Source: Arthrobacter sp. GMC3
GTDB taxonomy: Bacteria; Actinomycetota; Actinomycetes; Actinomycetales; Micrococcaceae
Assembly (NCBI RefSeq): GCF_002929305.1
Contig: NZ_PJIO01000001.1
Location: forward strand, 372,001-436,000
DNA length: 64,000 bases
Direction: 5' to 3'
Below, in pieces: positions 35,238 to 45,217 of this stretch. Numbering within the stretch: the stretch's first letter is position 1; the number at the start of each line of letters is the position of its first letter. Under the pieces are notes generated by a model that saw nothing but the letters and a program-made list of their open reading frames with translations, had not been told where the DNA came from and made no database searches. The position numbers and the translations under genes were made by a program.

Positions 35238-37348
35238 ATCTGACTAATACCCTTGCGGCGCTACCCTTGGCTTTCCGCAAACTCAATCCGCGTTCCATGA
35301 TCCATTCACCCGTCATGTTCACGGTGCTGATCGGTTCAATCGTCTGCACGCTGGTGAGCATCCAGCAACTATTCATGGGTTCCCCTACAGCGGTCTTTTC
35401 GATCATTGTCACGGTGTGGCTGTGGCTGACGGTCATCTTCGGCAACCTCTCCGAAGCCATCGCTGAAGGCCGGGGCAAGGCTCAGGCGGACAGCCTGCGC
35501 GCCGCCCGGACCTCCGTCATGGCACGACGCCGGATTGGCGCCTTGGTGCCCGCCGGACAGTCGGGTGGTGGGTACTCCGAGGAGTTGGTGCCCGGCACCG
35601 ACCTGGCAGTTGGCGACATCGTGATTTGTGAGGCTGGGGACCTGATCCCCAGCGACGGCGACGTCATCGAGGGCCTGGCCAGTGTGGACGAATCGGCCAT
35701 CACCGGCGAATCGGCCCCCGTTATTAGGGAGTCCGGCGGCGACAGGAGCTCCGTCACCGGCGGTACCAGGGTCCTCTCGGACCGGATCGTCATCCGCATC
35801 ACGGCCGCCAGCGGCAAGACCTTCCTTGACCGGATGATCTCCCTGGTGGAAGGTGCCACGCGGCAAAAGACGCCGAACGAGATTGCGCTGAACGTGCTGC
35901 TCGCCTCGTTGACCATTGTCTTCGTGGTCTGCGTCATGACACTGGCACCCATGGCCAACTTCGCCAACGCACTGCCCACACCCGTGGTTCTGGTGGCCCT
36001 TCTGGTCTGCCTGATTCCCACCACCATTGGCGCCTTGGTGCCGGCCATCGGAATCGCCGGCATGGACAGGCTGATCCAACGCAACGTGCTGGCCACCTCC
36101 GGCCGGGCCGTGGAAACCGCCGGCGACATCACCACCTTGTTGCTGGATAAGACCGGCACCATCACCTACGGCAACCGCCGCGCCGTCGCCTTCGTGGCTG
36201 CCGACGGCGTCTCCCAGGACGTCCTTGTCGGCACCGCCCGGCTGTCCTCACTGGCAGACGAAACACCCGAGGGACGTTCCATTGTCGACCTGGCATTGGC
36301 CGGAACGCAGGAAGGACGATCCCCCGAGGCGGTGCTGGCTGATGCCTCAACCGATCTCAGGGGTGATGTCGAAGTCATCGAGTTCAGCGCCGTCACCCGT
36401 ATGAGCGGGCTGAACTTTCCCGTAGGACACCCCGCAAACCCCGGCCAAACAGTCCTTGAGGTTCGCAAGGGAGCCGCGTCCGCCGTCGAACTCTATGCCA
36501 AAGAGCGCGGCGGGTTCCTACCCCAGGAACTGGAGGAAGCTGTACTGAAGATTTCCGGCACCGGAGGCACCCCGCTCCTGGTGGCGACCTACGACGGCGA
36601 GCGCGCCCAGGTGCTCGGTGTCATTCACCTGGCCGATGTGGTCAAGCCCGGCATGAAGGAACGCTTCGCCGAGCTTCGCGCCATGGGCATCAAGACCATC
36701 ATGATCACCGGCGATAACAAGATCACGGCGGCGGCCATTGCTGCCGAGGCCGGCGTGGATGACTTCGTGGCCGAGGCTACGCCGGAGGACAAGCTGGCCG
36801 TTATCAAGGCCGAGCAGGACGCCGGGCGGCTCGTGGCGATGACGGGCGATGGTACTAACGACGCCCCTGCACTGGCGGCTGCGGATGTGGGTGTGGCCAT
36901 GAACTCGGGCACCAGTGCGGCCAAGGAAGCGGCCAACATGGTGGACCTGGACTCGGACCCCACCAAGTTGATTGACATTGTGGGCATTGGCAAGCAGTTG
37001 CTGATCACCCGTGGTTCGTTGACTACGTTTTCGGTGGCCAACGATGTGGCGAAGTACTTTGCCATTGTGCCGGCCCTGTTCGCCGCGACTTTCCCGGGGC
37101 TGGGCCTGCTGAACATCATGGGCCTGTCGTCACCGGAGAGCGCCATCCTCTCGGCAGTCATCTTCAACGCCCTTGTCATTGTTGCGCTGGTGCCGCTGGC
37201 ATTGCGCGGGGTCAAGTACCGGGCGGTGTCCGCCGCGCGGGCACTGTCACGGAACCTGCTCATCTACGGGCTGGGCGGCGTCATTGCCCCGTTCATCGGT
37301 ATCAAGCTCATCGACCTGTTGGTCGCCCTCATCCCCACGATTGGTTAG
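35234..37348 (+). CDS. kdpB: KdpB, P-type ATPase subunit of the Kdp K+-ATPase
   Basis: 704 residues. Asp305 in DKTGTIT is the phosphorylated residue; [10 protein letters not shown] is the actuator TGES loop and [10 protein letters not shown] the hinge motif. Membrane helices frame the A, N and P domains ([19 protein letters not shown] at the start). It burns ATP to move K+ through KdpA against the gradient when K+ is scarce. Start overlaps kdpA (ATGA) and kdpC starts 4 bases after its stop, a tight operon. Confidence 0.98.
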   Translation: MNLTNTLAALPLAFRKLNPRSMIHSPVMFTVLIGSIVCTLVSIQQLFMGSPTAVFSIIVTVWLWLTVIFGNLSEAIAEGRGKAQADSLRAARTSVMARRRIGALVPAGQSGGGYSEELVPGTDLAVGDIVICEAGDLIPSDGDVIEGLASVDESAITGESAPVIRESGGDRSSVTGGTRVLSDRIVIRITAASGKTFLDRMISLVEGATRQKTPNEIALNVLLASLTIVFVVCVMTLAPMANFANALPTPVVLVALLVCLIPTTIGALVPAIGIAGMDRLIQRNVLATSGRAVETAGDITTLLLDKTGTITYGNRRAVAFVAADGVSQDVLVGTARLSSLADETPEGRSIVDLALAGTQEGRSPEAVLADASTDLRGDVEVIEFSAVTRMSGLNFPVGHPANPGQTVLEVRKGAASAVELYAKERGGFLPQELEEAVLKISGTGGTPLLVATYDGERAQVLGVIHLADVVKPGMKERFAELRAMGIKTIMITGDNKITAAAIAAEAGVDDFVAEATPEDKLAVIKAEQDAGRLVAMTGDGTNDAPALAAADVGVAMNSGTSAAKEAANMVDLDSDPTKLIDIVGIGKQLLITRGSLTTFSVANDVAKYFAIVPALFAATFPGLGLLNIMGLSSPESAILSAVIFNALVIVALVPLALRGVKYRAVSAARALSRNLLIYGLGGVIAPFIGIKLIDLLVALIPTIG

Positions 37349-37352
37349 CACT

Positions 37353-37934
37353 ATGAACGCCTATGGACGACAAATCCTCACCTCCTTGCGATTCCTGTTC
37401 TTTGTGACTCTGCTGCTTGGCTTGGCCTATCCGGTGCTGATCTTCGGGATAGGTGCGGCTGTGGCCCCGGCACAAGCCAATGGATCCATCATCACCGTGG
37501 CGGGCGCGCCCGCCGGGTCCTCACTTCTGGCCCAGCCGGTCACGGGGGAGAAGTTCTTCTACCCGCGCCCGTCGGCCGTCGCCTGGGACCCGGCCACGTC
37601 GTCGGCTTCCAACCTGGGACCCAACCAGCCGGCCCTGATCGAGGCCATCGCCAAGAACCGGGCCGAGGTGGCCGCACGCGAGAAGGTTGCGCCGTCGCAA
37701 GTGCCCATTGACGCCGTAACGGCCAGCGGCTCCGGACTGGACCCCGATATTTCCCCGGCCTACGCCGCCTTGCAGGTGGCGAGGGTGGCCTCGGCCAACG
37801 GCCTGTCCGACGCGGTGGTGACCAAATTGGTTGCGGAGAACACCAGTAGCGGTATCAACGCCTTCTTGGGACAGGCGTCCGTGAACACCACCACCCTCAA
37901 TGCGGCCCTGCTGCAGGTACAGGGAAAGCAGTAG
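37353..37934 (+). CDS. kdpC: KdpC, accessory subunit of the Kdp K+-ATPase
   Basis: 193 residues from the ATG at 37353. One N-terminal membrane helix (LRFLFFVTLLLGLAYPVLIFGI), then a periplasm-side/extracellular domain with GEKFFYPRPSA, SNLGPNQPALI, VTASGSGLDPDISPAYA (the family's most conserved segment) and a C-terminal tail. It stabilises the complex and raises affinity. An in-frame extension to 37173 is just overlap with kdpB. Confidence 0.97.
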   Translation: MNAYGRQILTSLRFLFFVTLLLGLAYPVLIFGIGAAVAPAQANGSIITVAGAPAGSSLLAQPVTGEKFFYPRPSAVAWDPATSSASNLGPNQPALIEAIAKNRAEVAAREKVAPSQVPIDAVTASGSGLDPDISPAYAALQVARVASANGLSDAVVTKLVAENTSSGINAFLGQASVNTTTLNAALLQVQGKQ

Positions 37935-37969
37935 GGCGGCCGTCGCCAGGTACTGCGAGAATAGGCACT

Positions 37970-40543
37970 ATGACGCGCGGCATATTGAGGGTTTTCCTGG
38001 GGGCGGCCCCTGGCGTGGGCAAAACCTACTCCATGTTGGAGGAGGGCCACGCCCAGGCGGCCGCCGGGGTTGACGTGGTGGCAGGGATAGTTCTTGACCA
38101 CGGGCGCGCACAAACCCGCAACCAGCTGGAGGGCTTGGAACAGCTGCCCACCAGAAAAATCAGCTACCGCGACACAGACTTTGAGGAGTTGGATGTGGCG
38201 GGGCTGCTGGCGCGGCGCCCCACGCTGGCCCTGGTCGATGAGTACGCCCACTCCAACATTCCAGGGGCTGGCAATGCCAAGCGCTGGCAAGACGTGGAGG
38301 AGTTGCTGGCCGCCGGGATTGACGTGTATTCCACTGTCAACGTCCAGCACCTGGCATCGCTGGGTGACGTGGTGGAGTCCATCACCGGCGTCCGGCAGCA
38401 AGAAACCATCCCCGATGAGGTGGTTCGCCGGGCGGATCAGATTGAACTGGTCGACATTCCGCCGGAGCTGCTGCGCCAACGCCTGAGCGCCGGCAACGTC
38501 TACGCCCAAGACAAGGTGGATGCGGCGCTGGCCAACTACTTCAGGTTGGGAAACCTGACCGCGCTGCGTGAACTGGCGCTGCTGTGGCTGGCCGACAGGG
38601 TGGAAGAAGGCGTCACCGCCTACCGGCAATCCCACGGGATAGCGGCAAGTTGGCCCACCCGCGAGCGCATCGTGGTGGGCCTGACCGGCGGGGCAGAGGG
38701 GGAGGTCCTGCTCCGGCGGGCCGCAAGGATACTGAGCCGGGTCAGCGGCGGTGAGCTCATGGCCGTCCATATTCCCCGCTCGGACGGGGTGGCAGGGGAT
38801 GTGCCGGTGGCGTTGGAGGGTCAGCGCCAGCTAGTCACCGACCTGGGCGGCACCTACCATTCGGTGGGCGGTGAAGACCCCGCCCGGGCGTTGCTGGACT
38901 TTGCCCGCAGCGTGGGTGCCACCCAGATCGTTATTGGTTCCTCACGCAGGAAACCACTCCTGGGCGTCTTTGCTAGCCCCGGCGTCGGTGCCAGAGTGGT
39001 GCGCGACGCCGGCGACATGGACGTGCACATGGTCCCGCACCCTTTGGGCGGGAAAAGCAGGCCCAAGCTCAGCCGCGGAGACCTGAACCGTAAGCGAGTC
39101 ATCGCCGGTTTTGCTCTTGCGGTAATACTGCCCCTGCTGGTGCAAGTTGCCACCGGCGAGCTCAGCTTGCAACTGACCATGCTCATCCAATTCGCGGCAA
39201 CCATCGCGGTGGCACTCGTCGGCGGGCTCTGGCCTGCCGTGGTTGCCGCCGTGTGGAGCAGTCTGCTGCTGAACTATTACTCGGCACCTCCGGTGGGAAC
39301 GCTGAACATCAGTGATCCGGAGAACCTGTTGGCCCTGGCCGTGTTCCTGCTGGCCGCAGTGGCCGTGGCGCTCGCAGTGGACCAGTCGGCCCGGCGATCC
39401 CGCGAAGCCATCAAGGCCGGTGCCGAGGCGGCCACCCTGAGCGAATTGGCCCGCGGCATCCTGGCCTCGCAGGACACGGTGCAGGTGTTCCTGGAACAGG
39501 TTCGCGAACATTTTGGTATGCGCACCGTGGCACTTTTTAGCGGGCAGGGAAGCGATCTGAGCACCTGGCGTATTGATGCGTCAGTGGGGGAGGAGCCCCC
39601 GCAGACCCCCGGGCAGGCCGAGAACGTGGAGGAAATCTCAGAGCACCTGGTATTGGGGCTGAGCGGGCGAATCCTGCCTGCCAGCGACCGGCGCCTCCTT
39701 GGTGCATTCGGAGCACACCTGATCGCCCTGGAACAGCGTGAGGCGCTGACCATCAGTCAACGTCAGAACCAGCAGCTGAGTCAGGACAACACCATTCGCA
39801 CCTCGGTGTTGCGGGCTGTTTCGCACGATCTGCGCACACCCTTAGCTGGCATCAAGCTTGCTGTGAGCAGCCTGCGGCAAACCGAAGTGCACTTTGACCC
39901 CGAGGACGAGGCCGAGCTGCTGGCCACCATCGAACACTATTCAGACAGGATGGACGCCCTGGTTGGCAATCTTCTGGACATGTCCCGGCTGAGTGCAGAG
40001 ATGGTCTCTCCCGTCATGGGGCCTGTCACCTGGCCCGAAGTCCTACCTGCAGCCCTACACGGTGTCCCGGTGGGGCGGGTGCGCAGCGAACTGCCCGCCA
40101 ACATGCCACCCGTCGAGGCGGATCCTGGGCTATTGGAACGGGTTGTGGCCAATATTGTGGAGAACGCGGTGAAGTACGCGCCGGGCTCGGACATCACCGT
40201 GGTTGGCTCCGTGGGCGGCAGTGGAAGCGCCACCGTCAATGGCCACCCCGCCAGTGAGCTGCGCATCGTCGACCACGGCAAAGGCGTCCCCGCGGCCAAT
40301 GTGGTGGCCATGTTCCGCCCTTTCCAGCGGCTCGACGACGTCTCCTACGGTGCGGAAGGTGGTACCGGTGTGGGGCTAGGGTTGGCCGTAGCGAAGGGCT
40401 TCACGGAGATCATGGGAGGAGCCTTGGAAGCTGAGGAAACACCCGGCGGCGGGCTCACCATGATTATTCGCCTTCCACTGTCCACCGGCACAAGAACTAC
40501 TGATGCCAGCCATCCCGGCCGCACGAAAAGGGAAACACCGTGA
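37970..40543 (+). CDS. kdpD: KdpD, sensor histidine kinase
   Basis: 857 residues, full length. N-terminal KdpD domain with Walker-like GAAPGVGKTYSMLEEGHA, then a universal-stress-protein-like domain (about 225-370: IVVGLTGGAEGE, IVIGSSRR), four membrane helices (about 385-480), a GAF-like region, HisKA with His619 in AVSHDLRTPLAG, and a HATPase with NIVENAVKYAPG and GTGVGLGLAV. It senses low K+ or osmotic signals (and in some bacteria c-di-AMP through the USP-like domain) and phosphorylates KdpE. The stop overlaps the kdpE start. Confidence 0.97.
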   Translation: MTRGILRVFLGAAPGVGKTYSMLEEGHAQAAAGVDVVAGIVLDHGRAQTRNQLEGLEQLPTRKISYRDTDFEELDVAGLLARRPTLALVDEYAHSNIPGAGNAKRWQDVEELLAAGIDVYSTVNVQHLASLGDVVESITGVRQQETIPDEVVRRADQIELVDIPPELLRQRLSAGNVYAQDKVDAALANYFRLGNLTALRELALLWLADRVEEGVTAYRQSHGIAASWPTRERIVVGLTGGAEGEVLLRRAARILSRVSGGELMAVHIPRSDGVAGDVPVALEGQRQLVTDLGGTYHSVGGEDPARALLDFARSVGATQIVIGSSRRKPLLGVFASPGVGARVVRDAGDMDVHMVPHPLGGKSRPKLSRGDLNRKRVIAGFALAVILPLLVQVATGELSLQLTMLIQFAATIAVALVGGLWPAVVAAVWSSLLLNYYSAPPVGTLNISDPENLLALAVFLLAAVAVALAVDQSARRSREAIKAGAEAATLSELARGILASQDTVQVFLEQVREHFGMRTVALFSGQGSDLSTWRIDASVGEEPPQTPGQAENVEEISEHLVLGLSGRILPASDRRLLGAFGAHLIALEQREALTISQRQNQQLSQDNTIRTSVLRAVSHDLRTPLAGIKLAVSSLRQTEVHFDPEDEAELLATIEHYSDRMDALVGNLLDMSRLSAEMVSPVMGPVTWPEVLPAALHGVPVGRVRSELPANMPPVEADPGLLERVVANIVENAVKYAPGSDITVVGSVGGSGSATVNGHPASELRIVDHGKGVPAANVVAMFRPFQRLDDVSYGAEGGTGVGLGLAVAKGFTEIMGGALEAEETPGGGLTMIIRLPLSTGTRTTDASHPGRTKRETP

Positions 40544-41214
40544 CAACAGTATTGATAGTCGACGACGAACCCCAGATCCTGCGTGCCCTCCAAATCAACT
40601 TGCACGCACACGGCTACACGGTGGTGCCTGCCGCGAACGGGACAGCGGCACTGCTGGCGGCGCAAACCCACCCGATCGACGTCGTCGTCCTGGATCTGGG
40701 ACTGCCGGACATGGACGGGCTTGAGGTCATTGCCGGGCTGCGCGGCTGGAGCGATGTGCCCATCATTGTGCTCTCGGCCCGGCACGGCTCCCACGACAAG
40801 GTGGAGGCGCTGGACGCCGGTGCTGACGACTACGTGACCAAACCGTTTGGGCTCGATGAACTGTTGGCACGCCTCCGCGCCGCCTCACGCCGGGCCGGAA
40901 CCACCACGGCCGAACCGCTCGTGGAAACGGCCGAATTTACCGTGGATTTGGCCAACAAGAAGGTCACCCGGGCTGGTGAGGCCGTGCGGATGACGCCCAC
41001 CGAGTGGAGTGTGTTGGAGCTATTGGTGCGCAACCCCGGCCGGCTTGTCAGCCAGCAGCAGATCCTCTCCGAAGTGTGGGGGCCAGCCTATGCGAAGGAA
41101 ACCCACTATTTGCGCGTGTACATGGCGCAGTTGCGGCGAAAGTTGGAGCGGGACCCCGCCAACCCGGTGCATCTGCTCACCGAGGCGGGAATGGGTTACC
41201 GCTTCGCCCCGTGA
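40540..41214 (+). CDS. kdpE: KdpE, response regulator (OmpR family)
   Basis: 224 residues from a GTG that overlaps the kdpD stop. Receiver domain: acidic pocket VDDE, phosphorylated Asp52 in VLDLGLPDMDG, Lys in DDYVTKPF. C-terminal winged helix (LTEAGMGYRF end, HYLRVYMAQLRRKLE recognition region) binds DNA direct repeats. It should activate the kdp operon, and three 11-base repeats 100 bases before kdpF fit its site. Cotranscription makes the loop self-amplifying. Confidence 0.96.
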   Translation: MTTVLIVDDEPQILRALQINLHAHGYTVVPAANGTAALLAAQTHPIDVVVLDLGLPDMDGLEVIAGLRGWSDVPIIVLSARHGSHDKVEALDAGADDYVTKPFGLDELLARLRAASRRAGTTTAEPLVETAEFTVDLANKKVTRAGEAVRMTPTEWSVLELLVRNPGRLVSQQQILSEVWGPAYAKETHYLRVYMAQLRRKLERDPANPVHLLTEAGMGYRFAP

Positions 41215-41240
41215 CGGATCGCACGCACGTTCCGCTTATG

Positions 41241-41272
41241 TAGTCATGAACTTATTAGTAAGATTATGACTA
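41241..41272. promoter_or_regulatory. 32-base palindrome over the padR start, likely PadR operator
   Basis: TAGTCAT (41241-41247) mirrors ATGACTA (41266-41272) and CTTA-TTAG-TAAG fills the centre (41251-41262). The right arm includes the padR ATG. TATTAG (41253-41258) could serve as -10, 7 bases before the ATG. A palindrome over promoter and start suits PadR autorepression. Confidence 0.6.
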
Positions 41273-41874
41273 TGACGAAACGTTCGCCCCTGGCGCTAGC
41301 TGTGCTTGCGCTGCTCGAAGAAGCTCCCATGCACCCGTACCGCATGGCGCAACTGATTACCTTGCGGGGCAAGGACAAGGTCATCAACGTTAGCCAGCGG
41401 GCCAGCCTCTACAGCACCATTGAGCGGCTGGCGCGTGACGAAATGATCCGCGTGTCGGAGGTTGAGCGTGACGGGCAGCGGCCGGAACGATCGGTGTATG
41501 AAATTACCGACGCCGGACGCGCCACAGCGCAGAACTGGCTGACCGAGATGCTCTCCGTCCCCAAGCGCGGTTTCCCTGATTTCTATGCCGCACTGGCCCA
41601 CGCGCCCATCTTGACACCTGAGGTATTGCAGAAGCTGCTGGTAGACCGCCGGGAGCTGGTGGCTGCTGAAGTAGCCGCCCTGCGGGATGAAATCTCCAGT
41701 GTCTGCGCATTTTTGCCCACCATTGTCTGGCTGGATGCAGAACTCATGTGTAGGACCCGGGCCACAGAGCTCGACTTCATTGACGACGTCCTGGCGCAAC
41801 TAATCTCCGGCACCATGGCTTGGACCAAGGAATCCCTGGCCGCCTTGTCTCTGGCCAACGAGCCCAAGCCGTAA
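41266..41874 (+). CDS. PadR family transcriptional regulator
   Basis: 202 residues. N-terminal winged HTH of PadR type: LALAVLALLEEAPMHPYRMAQLI, SLYSTIERLARDEMIRV, and the wing RPERSVYEITDAGRA. The C-terminal half (about 95-195) is a dimerising helical domain of the Vir/PadR-s2 type. No ribosome site precedes the ATG, so translation is probably leaderless. PadR proteins repress detox or efflux genes until a phenolic/drug ligand binds; a 14-helix MFS exporter follows 57 bases downstream. Confidence 0.93.
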   Translation: MTMTKRSPLALAVLALLEEAPMHPYRMAQLITLRGKDKVINVSQRASLYSTIERLARDEMIRVSEVERDGQRPERSVYEITDAGRATAQNWLTEMLSVPKRGFPDFYAALAHAPILTPEVLQKLLVDRRELVAAEVAALRDEISSVCAFLPTIVWLDAELMCRTRATELDFIDDVLAQLISGTMAWTKESLAALSLANEPKP

Positions 41875-41931
41875 CGACAGCGACGCCCGTCCCCATAATT
41901 TTGCACATCATCACTTGACGAGGAAACACGT

Positions 41932-43398
41932 ATGAAAACCCCCGCCGTACCGATTGGCAAGGCACGCACTTTTGCTCTTGTTTCGCTTTTCCTAGCCTCG
42001 TTCATGGAGCTCCTTGACGCCACGATCGTCAACGTCGCCCTTCCTGACATTGAGCGGGCCTTGGGTGCCCAGAACGCTGAACTGCAGTGGATGGTGGCCT
42101 CTTACACGCTGGCGCTGGCGATTGGCCTGATTACAGGATCCCGGCTGGGCGACATCTACGGACGCAAGAAGATCTTCATCATCGGACTGGTGGCGTTCAC
42201 CGTGGCCTCCGTGCTGTGCGGCATGGCCATGAACCCGGAAATGCTGATCGCCTCGCGAGCCCTGCAGGGCTTTGCCTCCGCGGCCATGATCCCGCAGGTG
42301 CTCTCCAGCCTGCAGGTCATGTACAAGCCGTCCGAACGTGCCGGTGCCATGGCCGGGTTCTCGGCCCTGGCAGGCGTTGCCGCAGTTTCCGGCCCCATCC
42401 TGGGTGCCATCTTGACGAACGCGGACCTCTTTGGCTGGGGCTGGCGCACCATCTTCTTCGTGAACATCCCTGTGGGAATCTTCGCCGTGATCTGTGCTGT
42501 GAAGTTCGTGCCCGAATCGAAAGCGCCGGTGCGGCACAAGCTCGACCTCTCCGGCGTCGTTGTTCTCGCCGTGGGCATGCTCGCCATCTTGTACCCGCTG
42601 ACCATGGGGCGCGAAGAAGGCTGGCCGCTGTGGACGTTCCTGATGATGGGCGCCGGCATTCTGGTCCTGGTGGGCTTCGTGCTGATGCAGTGGCGTGAGG
42701 AAAAAAACGGGGGCGAGCCGCTGGTGGCGGTGTCCTTGTTCAAGAGCCGCCCGTTTGCCGCAGGTATTGCCATGATGTTCTTGTTCTTCATCCCGATGAA
42801 CGGATTCTTCTTGATCCAGACATTGTTCTTGCAGCTGGGCCTGGAATATCCCATCTTGAAGGCCGGCCTGACCATGATCCCGTTCTCCATCATGGTGCCG
42901 ATCCTTGCGGGCATCTCCGCTGCCATCTTGGCCAAGAAGATTGGCCGGGTGGTGCTGCAGCTGGGCCCGCTGGTCATCGCCGTCGGCTTCATGGTGCTGA
43001 TCTTCACCGTCCAGGCCAACGGTGGCGGCGTCACCCCGTGGCACCTGATCGCAGGCCTGGCATTGAGCGGTGCCGGCTTCGGTATGGTGGTGGCGCCCGT
43101 AGGCATCTTTGTCCTCTCCGAGGTGCCTACCAAATTTGCCGGCAGCGCGTCGGGGCTGTTCAACACCACCAGCCAGCTCTCCGGTGCGCTGGGCGTGGCG
43201 ATTGTGGGCACCCTGTTCTTCAACGGGATCGAATCCAGCACGGCCACCAGCCAGTCGGCGGTGTTCATCGACGGCTTCACCTCCACCATGTGGCTGATGG
43301 CAGGCGGGATGGTGCTGGCCGCAATCGCCGCCAGCTTCCTGCCCCGCTGGGCCGCCGACTCCGATGTCTCGGAAAAGTCGGTCTCCATCACCGCCTAA
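41932..43398 (+). CDS. MFS transporter, DHA2 (EmrB/QacA) type multidrug exporter
   Basis: 488 residues, 14 predicted helices. Helix 1 has FMELLDATIVNVALPDIE (motif D1 with LDxTIVNVALP, diagnostic for DHA2), and GSRLGDIYGRKK after helix 2 is motif A. AVSGPILGAIL is antiporter motif C. It likely expels drugs in exchange for protons, controlled by the PadR gene upstream. Ribosome site GAGGAAA, 7 bases before ATG. A strong terminator ends the unit. Confidence 0.95.
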   Translation: MKTPAVPIGKARTFALVSLFLASFMELLDATIVNVALPDIERALGAQNAELQWMVASYTLALAIGLITGSRLGDIYGRKKIFIIGLVAFTVASVLCGMAMNPEMLIASRALQGFASAAMIPQVLSSLQVMYKPSERAGAMAGFSALAGVAAVSGPILGAILTNADLFGWGWRTIFFVNIPVGIFAVICAVKFVPESKAPVRHKLDLSGVVVLAVGMLAILYPLTMGREEGWPLWTFLMMGAGILVLVGFVLMQWREEKNGGEPLVAVSLFKSRPFAAGIAMMFLFFIPMNGFFLIQTLFLQLGLEYPILKAGLTMIPFSIMVPILAGISAAILAKKIGRVVLQLGPLVIAVGFMVLIFTVQANGGGVTPWHLIAGLALSGAGFGMVVAPVGIFVLSEVPTKFAGSASGLFNTTSQLSGALGVAIVGTLFFNGIESSTATSQSAVFIDGFTSTMWLMAGGMVLAAIAASFLPRWAADSDVSEKSVSITA

Positions 43399-43413
43399 TT
43401 TCCTTGGCGTACG

Positions 43414-43457
43414 ACGGCGGCTGGTGACCCGGGTTTTCCCAGGTCACCAGCCGCCGT
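43414..43457 (+). terminator. Terminator after the PadR/MFS unit
   Basis: ACGGCGGCTGGTGACC (43414-43429) pairs perfectly with GGTCACCAGCCGCCGT (43442-43457), 16 base pairs, loop 12. Confidence 0.88.
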
Positions 43458-43505
43458 TGTATCCCCCGATGGTTGTAGCCTGTGACGTAACGAGGGAGTG
43501 AGTCC

Positions 43506-44144
43506 ATGAGACTGGCAGTTTTTGGTGCAAGCGGCGGAGTCGGGCAGGAAATTGTGCGGCAGGCGCTTGCGGGCGGACATGAGGTGACGGCCGTGGTCCG
43601 CGACAAAGCGCGGCTGCCCGTGACAGGGGAAAGGCTGGAGGTCATTGAGATCCCCATGATCCAGAAACCGGAACAGCTCAGGAGTGCCGTGGCAGGCCGG
43701 GACGCGGTGCTCTCCGCCGTCGGCCCGCGGACGCGTAAACAAGCCGGGATGACGGCGCCCGTTACGCGCACCATACGCCAGGCCATGGAACTGACCGGCG
43801 TGCGCAGGCTAGTGGTCGTGAGTGCGTCACCGCTGGGACCGGTGCCGGAGGGGCAGCCCTTCCTGCTGAGAACCGTCATCACGCCGATCATCAACCAGAT
43901 CTTCAAGGAAAACTACGTCGACCTGCGGATCATGGAGGCAGATCTGGCCAGCAGCGACCTGGACTGGACGGCGGTGCGGCCGCCGCAGTTGCTGAACACG
44001 CCGACGACGGGCGTCTACCGGACCGCCGTCGACGCCAACCTGCGCGGTGGGCGAAAAATCAGCCGAGGCGACGTTGCGCATGCCATGCTCGCCCTGGTTG
44101 GGGACCCTGCAACCTTCGGGCACGGGGTGGGCGTGGCCTACTGA
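43506..44144 (+). CDS. NAD(P)-binding NmrA/SDR-like oxidoreductase
   Basis: 212 residues with a Rossmann fold: LAVFGASGGVGQEIVRQAL gives G-x-x-G-x-x-G for NAD(P); AVLSAVGP and RLVVVSASPLG follow, then LDWTAVRPPQL. It lacks the Tyr-x-x-x-Lys of classical SDRs, as usual in atypical NmrA-like members, which may be reductases or redox sensors. Ribosome site GAGGGAG 7 bases upstream. Single gene between a terminator and the MOSC gene. Confidence 0.88.
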   Translation: MRLAVFGASGGVGQEIVRQALAGGHEVTAVVRDKARLPVTGERLEVIEIPMIQKPEQLRSAVAGRDAVLSAVGPRTRKQAGMTAPVTRTIRQAMELTGVRRLVVVSASPLGPVPEGQPFLLRTVITPIINQIFKENYVDLRIMEADLASSDLDWTAVRPPQLLNTPTTGVYRTAVDANLRGGRKISRGDVAHAMLALVGDPATFGHGVGVAY

Positions 44145-44183
44145 GACGGCCGCTTTTTGGCGAAAGCGCAGTAGCGTTAGTGC

Positions 44184-44843
44184 ATGACCGAAACCCCCGC
44201 CGGCTCCGTCCTGGCCGTCTGCCGCGTCCACGAACTGCACCCCGATGAGGGAACCGTGGGCGTGACGGCCATCGACAAGCGTCCCGTCGACGGCCCCGTC
44301 CATGTGCGCCCGTTGGGCCTGTATGGGGATCTCCAGGCGGACAGGAAAAACCACGGCGGCCTGGACCAGGCCATCTACGCCTACGCCCAGGAGGACATCG
44401 ATTACTGGGGCGCGGAGCTAGGGCGGGACATTCCGCCGGGCCTCTTCGGCGAGAATCTGCGCACCAGGGGGATCGACGCGTCCGGGGCTGTAATCGGGCA
44501 GCGTTGGCGGATCGGCGACCACGTGGTGTTGGAAGTGACGTCGCCGCGCGTCCCATGCGCCACGTTCGCCCGCCGCATGGGTGAGCCACGCTGGGTCAAG
44601 CGGTTCACCGAGGCCGGCCGGATCGGCACCTATCTGCGCGTGCTGCACAAGGGAAAGCTGGCCGCCGGCGACCCGATCGAGATCGAGTTCACCCCCGACC
44701 ATGGCATCACCGTGGGCAAGTTCTTCGCCAATCCCACCGTGGAGGATGTACGCACGCTGCAGGGGCTCCATGATGCCGGCGAACTCCATGTGGCCGAGAG
44801 CTACCAGCCCTACTTTGAGCGGATCCTGGCCCGCCAACAATGA
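44184..44843 (+). CDS. MOSC domain protein (YiiM-like)
   Basis: 219 residues. The MOSC domain (about 35-165) has KNHGGLDQAIYAYAQED, GLFGENLRTRG and the conserved Cys in TSPRVPCATF, which binds a metal-sulfur or molybdenum cofactor sulfur. A short 3-alpha tail (NPTVEDVRTLQGL) follows, as in YiiM. Such proteins detoxify N-hydroxylated compounds or handle sulfur for the molybdenum cofactor. It lies 39 bases after the oxidoreductase, perhaps cotranscribed, which would fit a redox pair. Confidence 0.92.
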   Translation: MTETPAGSVLAVCRVHELHPDEGTVGVTAIDKRPVDGPVHVRPLGLYGDLQADRKNHGGLDQAIYAYAQEDIDYWGAELGRDIPPGLFGENLRTRGIDASGAVIGQRWRIGDHVVLEVTSPRVPCATFARRMGEPRWVKRFTEAGRIGTYLRVLHKGKLAAGDPIEIEFTPDHGITVGKFFANPTVEDVRTLQGLHDAGELHVAESYQPYFERILARQQ

Positions 44844-45217
44844 TCGCCTTCGGGAGTGGCCCGCTTCACTGTGCCGAACCTCACGGGCCGGCATCGACTT
44901 TAGCTCTGTCGTAGCTGTAAGGTATGCCCTACAATTTAAATATCCCCCACTCCGGTATCTCCTTTTATTTTCTGCCCAATTTTTGAGGCAGGAGCCTGAA
45001 GTGTATGGGGCCCGCAAAGTTTTTTAGGCGGGCAAGTAGCGTTCATAGGGGATTGCCGGCAAAGAAACGTCATGCAACGTTGACCTCGGTCTACGTTGGC
45101 GGCCGTACCCACGGTGCGCAAATGGCGCGAGATTCTGCCCGGGATGCCTAGTCGAGGCTGGATCTCTGCAATGCGGCAAATTCGCCGCCTGGCCCTATGA
45201 ATGAGGACATTTTGACC
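44844..45217 (+). promoter_or_regulatory. Long leader of the DEAD-box helicase gene
   Basis: About 370 bases without a gene. TACAAT (44930-44935) in an AT-rich patch is a good -10 candidate, implying a leader of roughly 275 bases. It contains GCCCGC-aaagttttttag-GCGGGC (45010-45033), a hairpin with a T-run in its loop. Cold-induced helicase genes usually have such long structured leaders; no known riboswitch is recognised. Confidence 0.4.

Noticed and set aside
33480..41214. Fused or broken kdp operon
   Set aside because: All six genes are intact with normal lengths and overlaps; KdpD keeps all domains.
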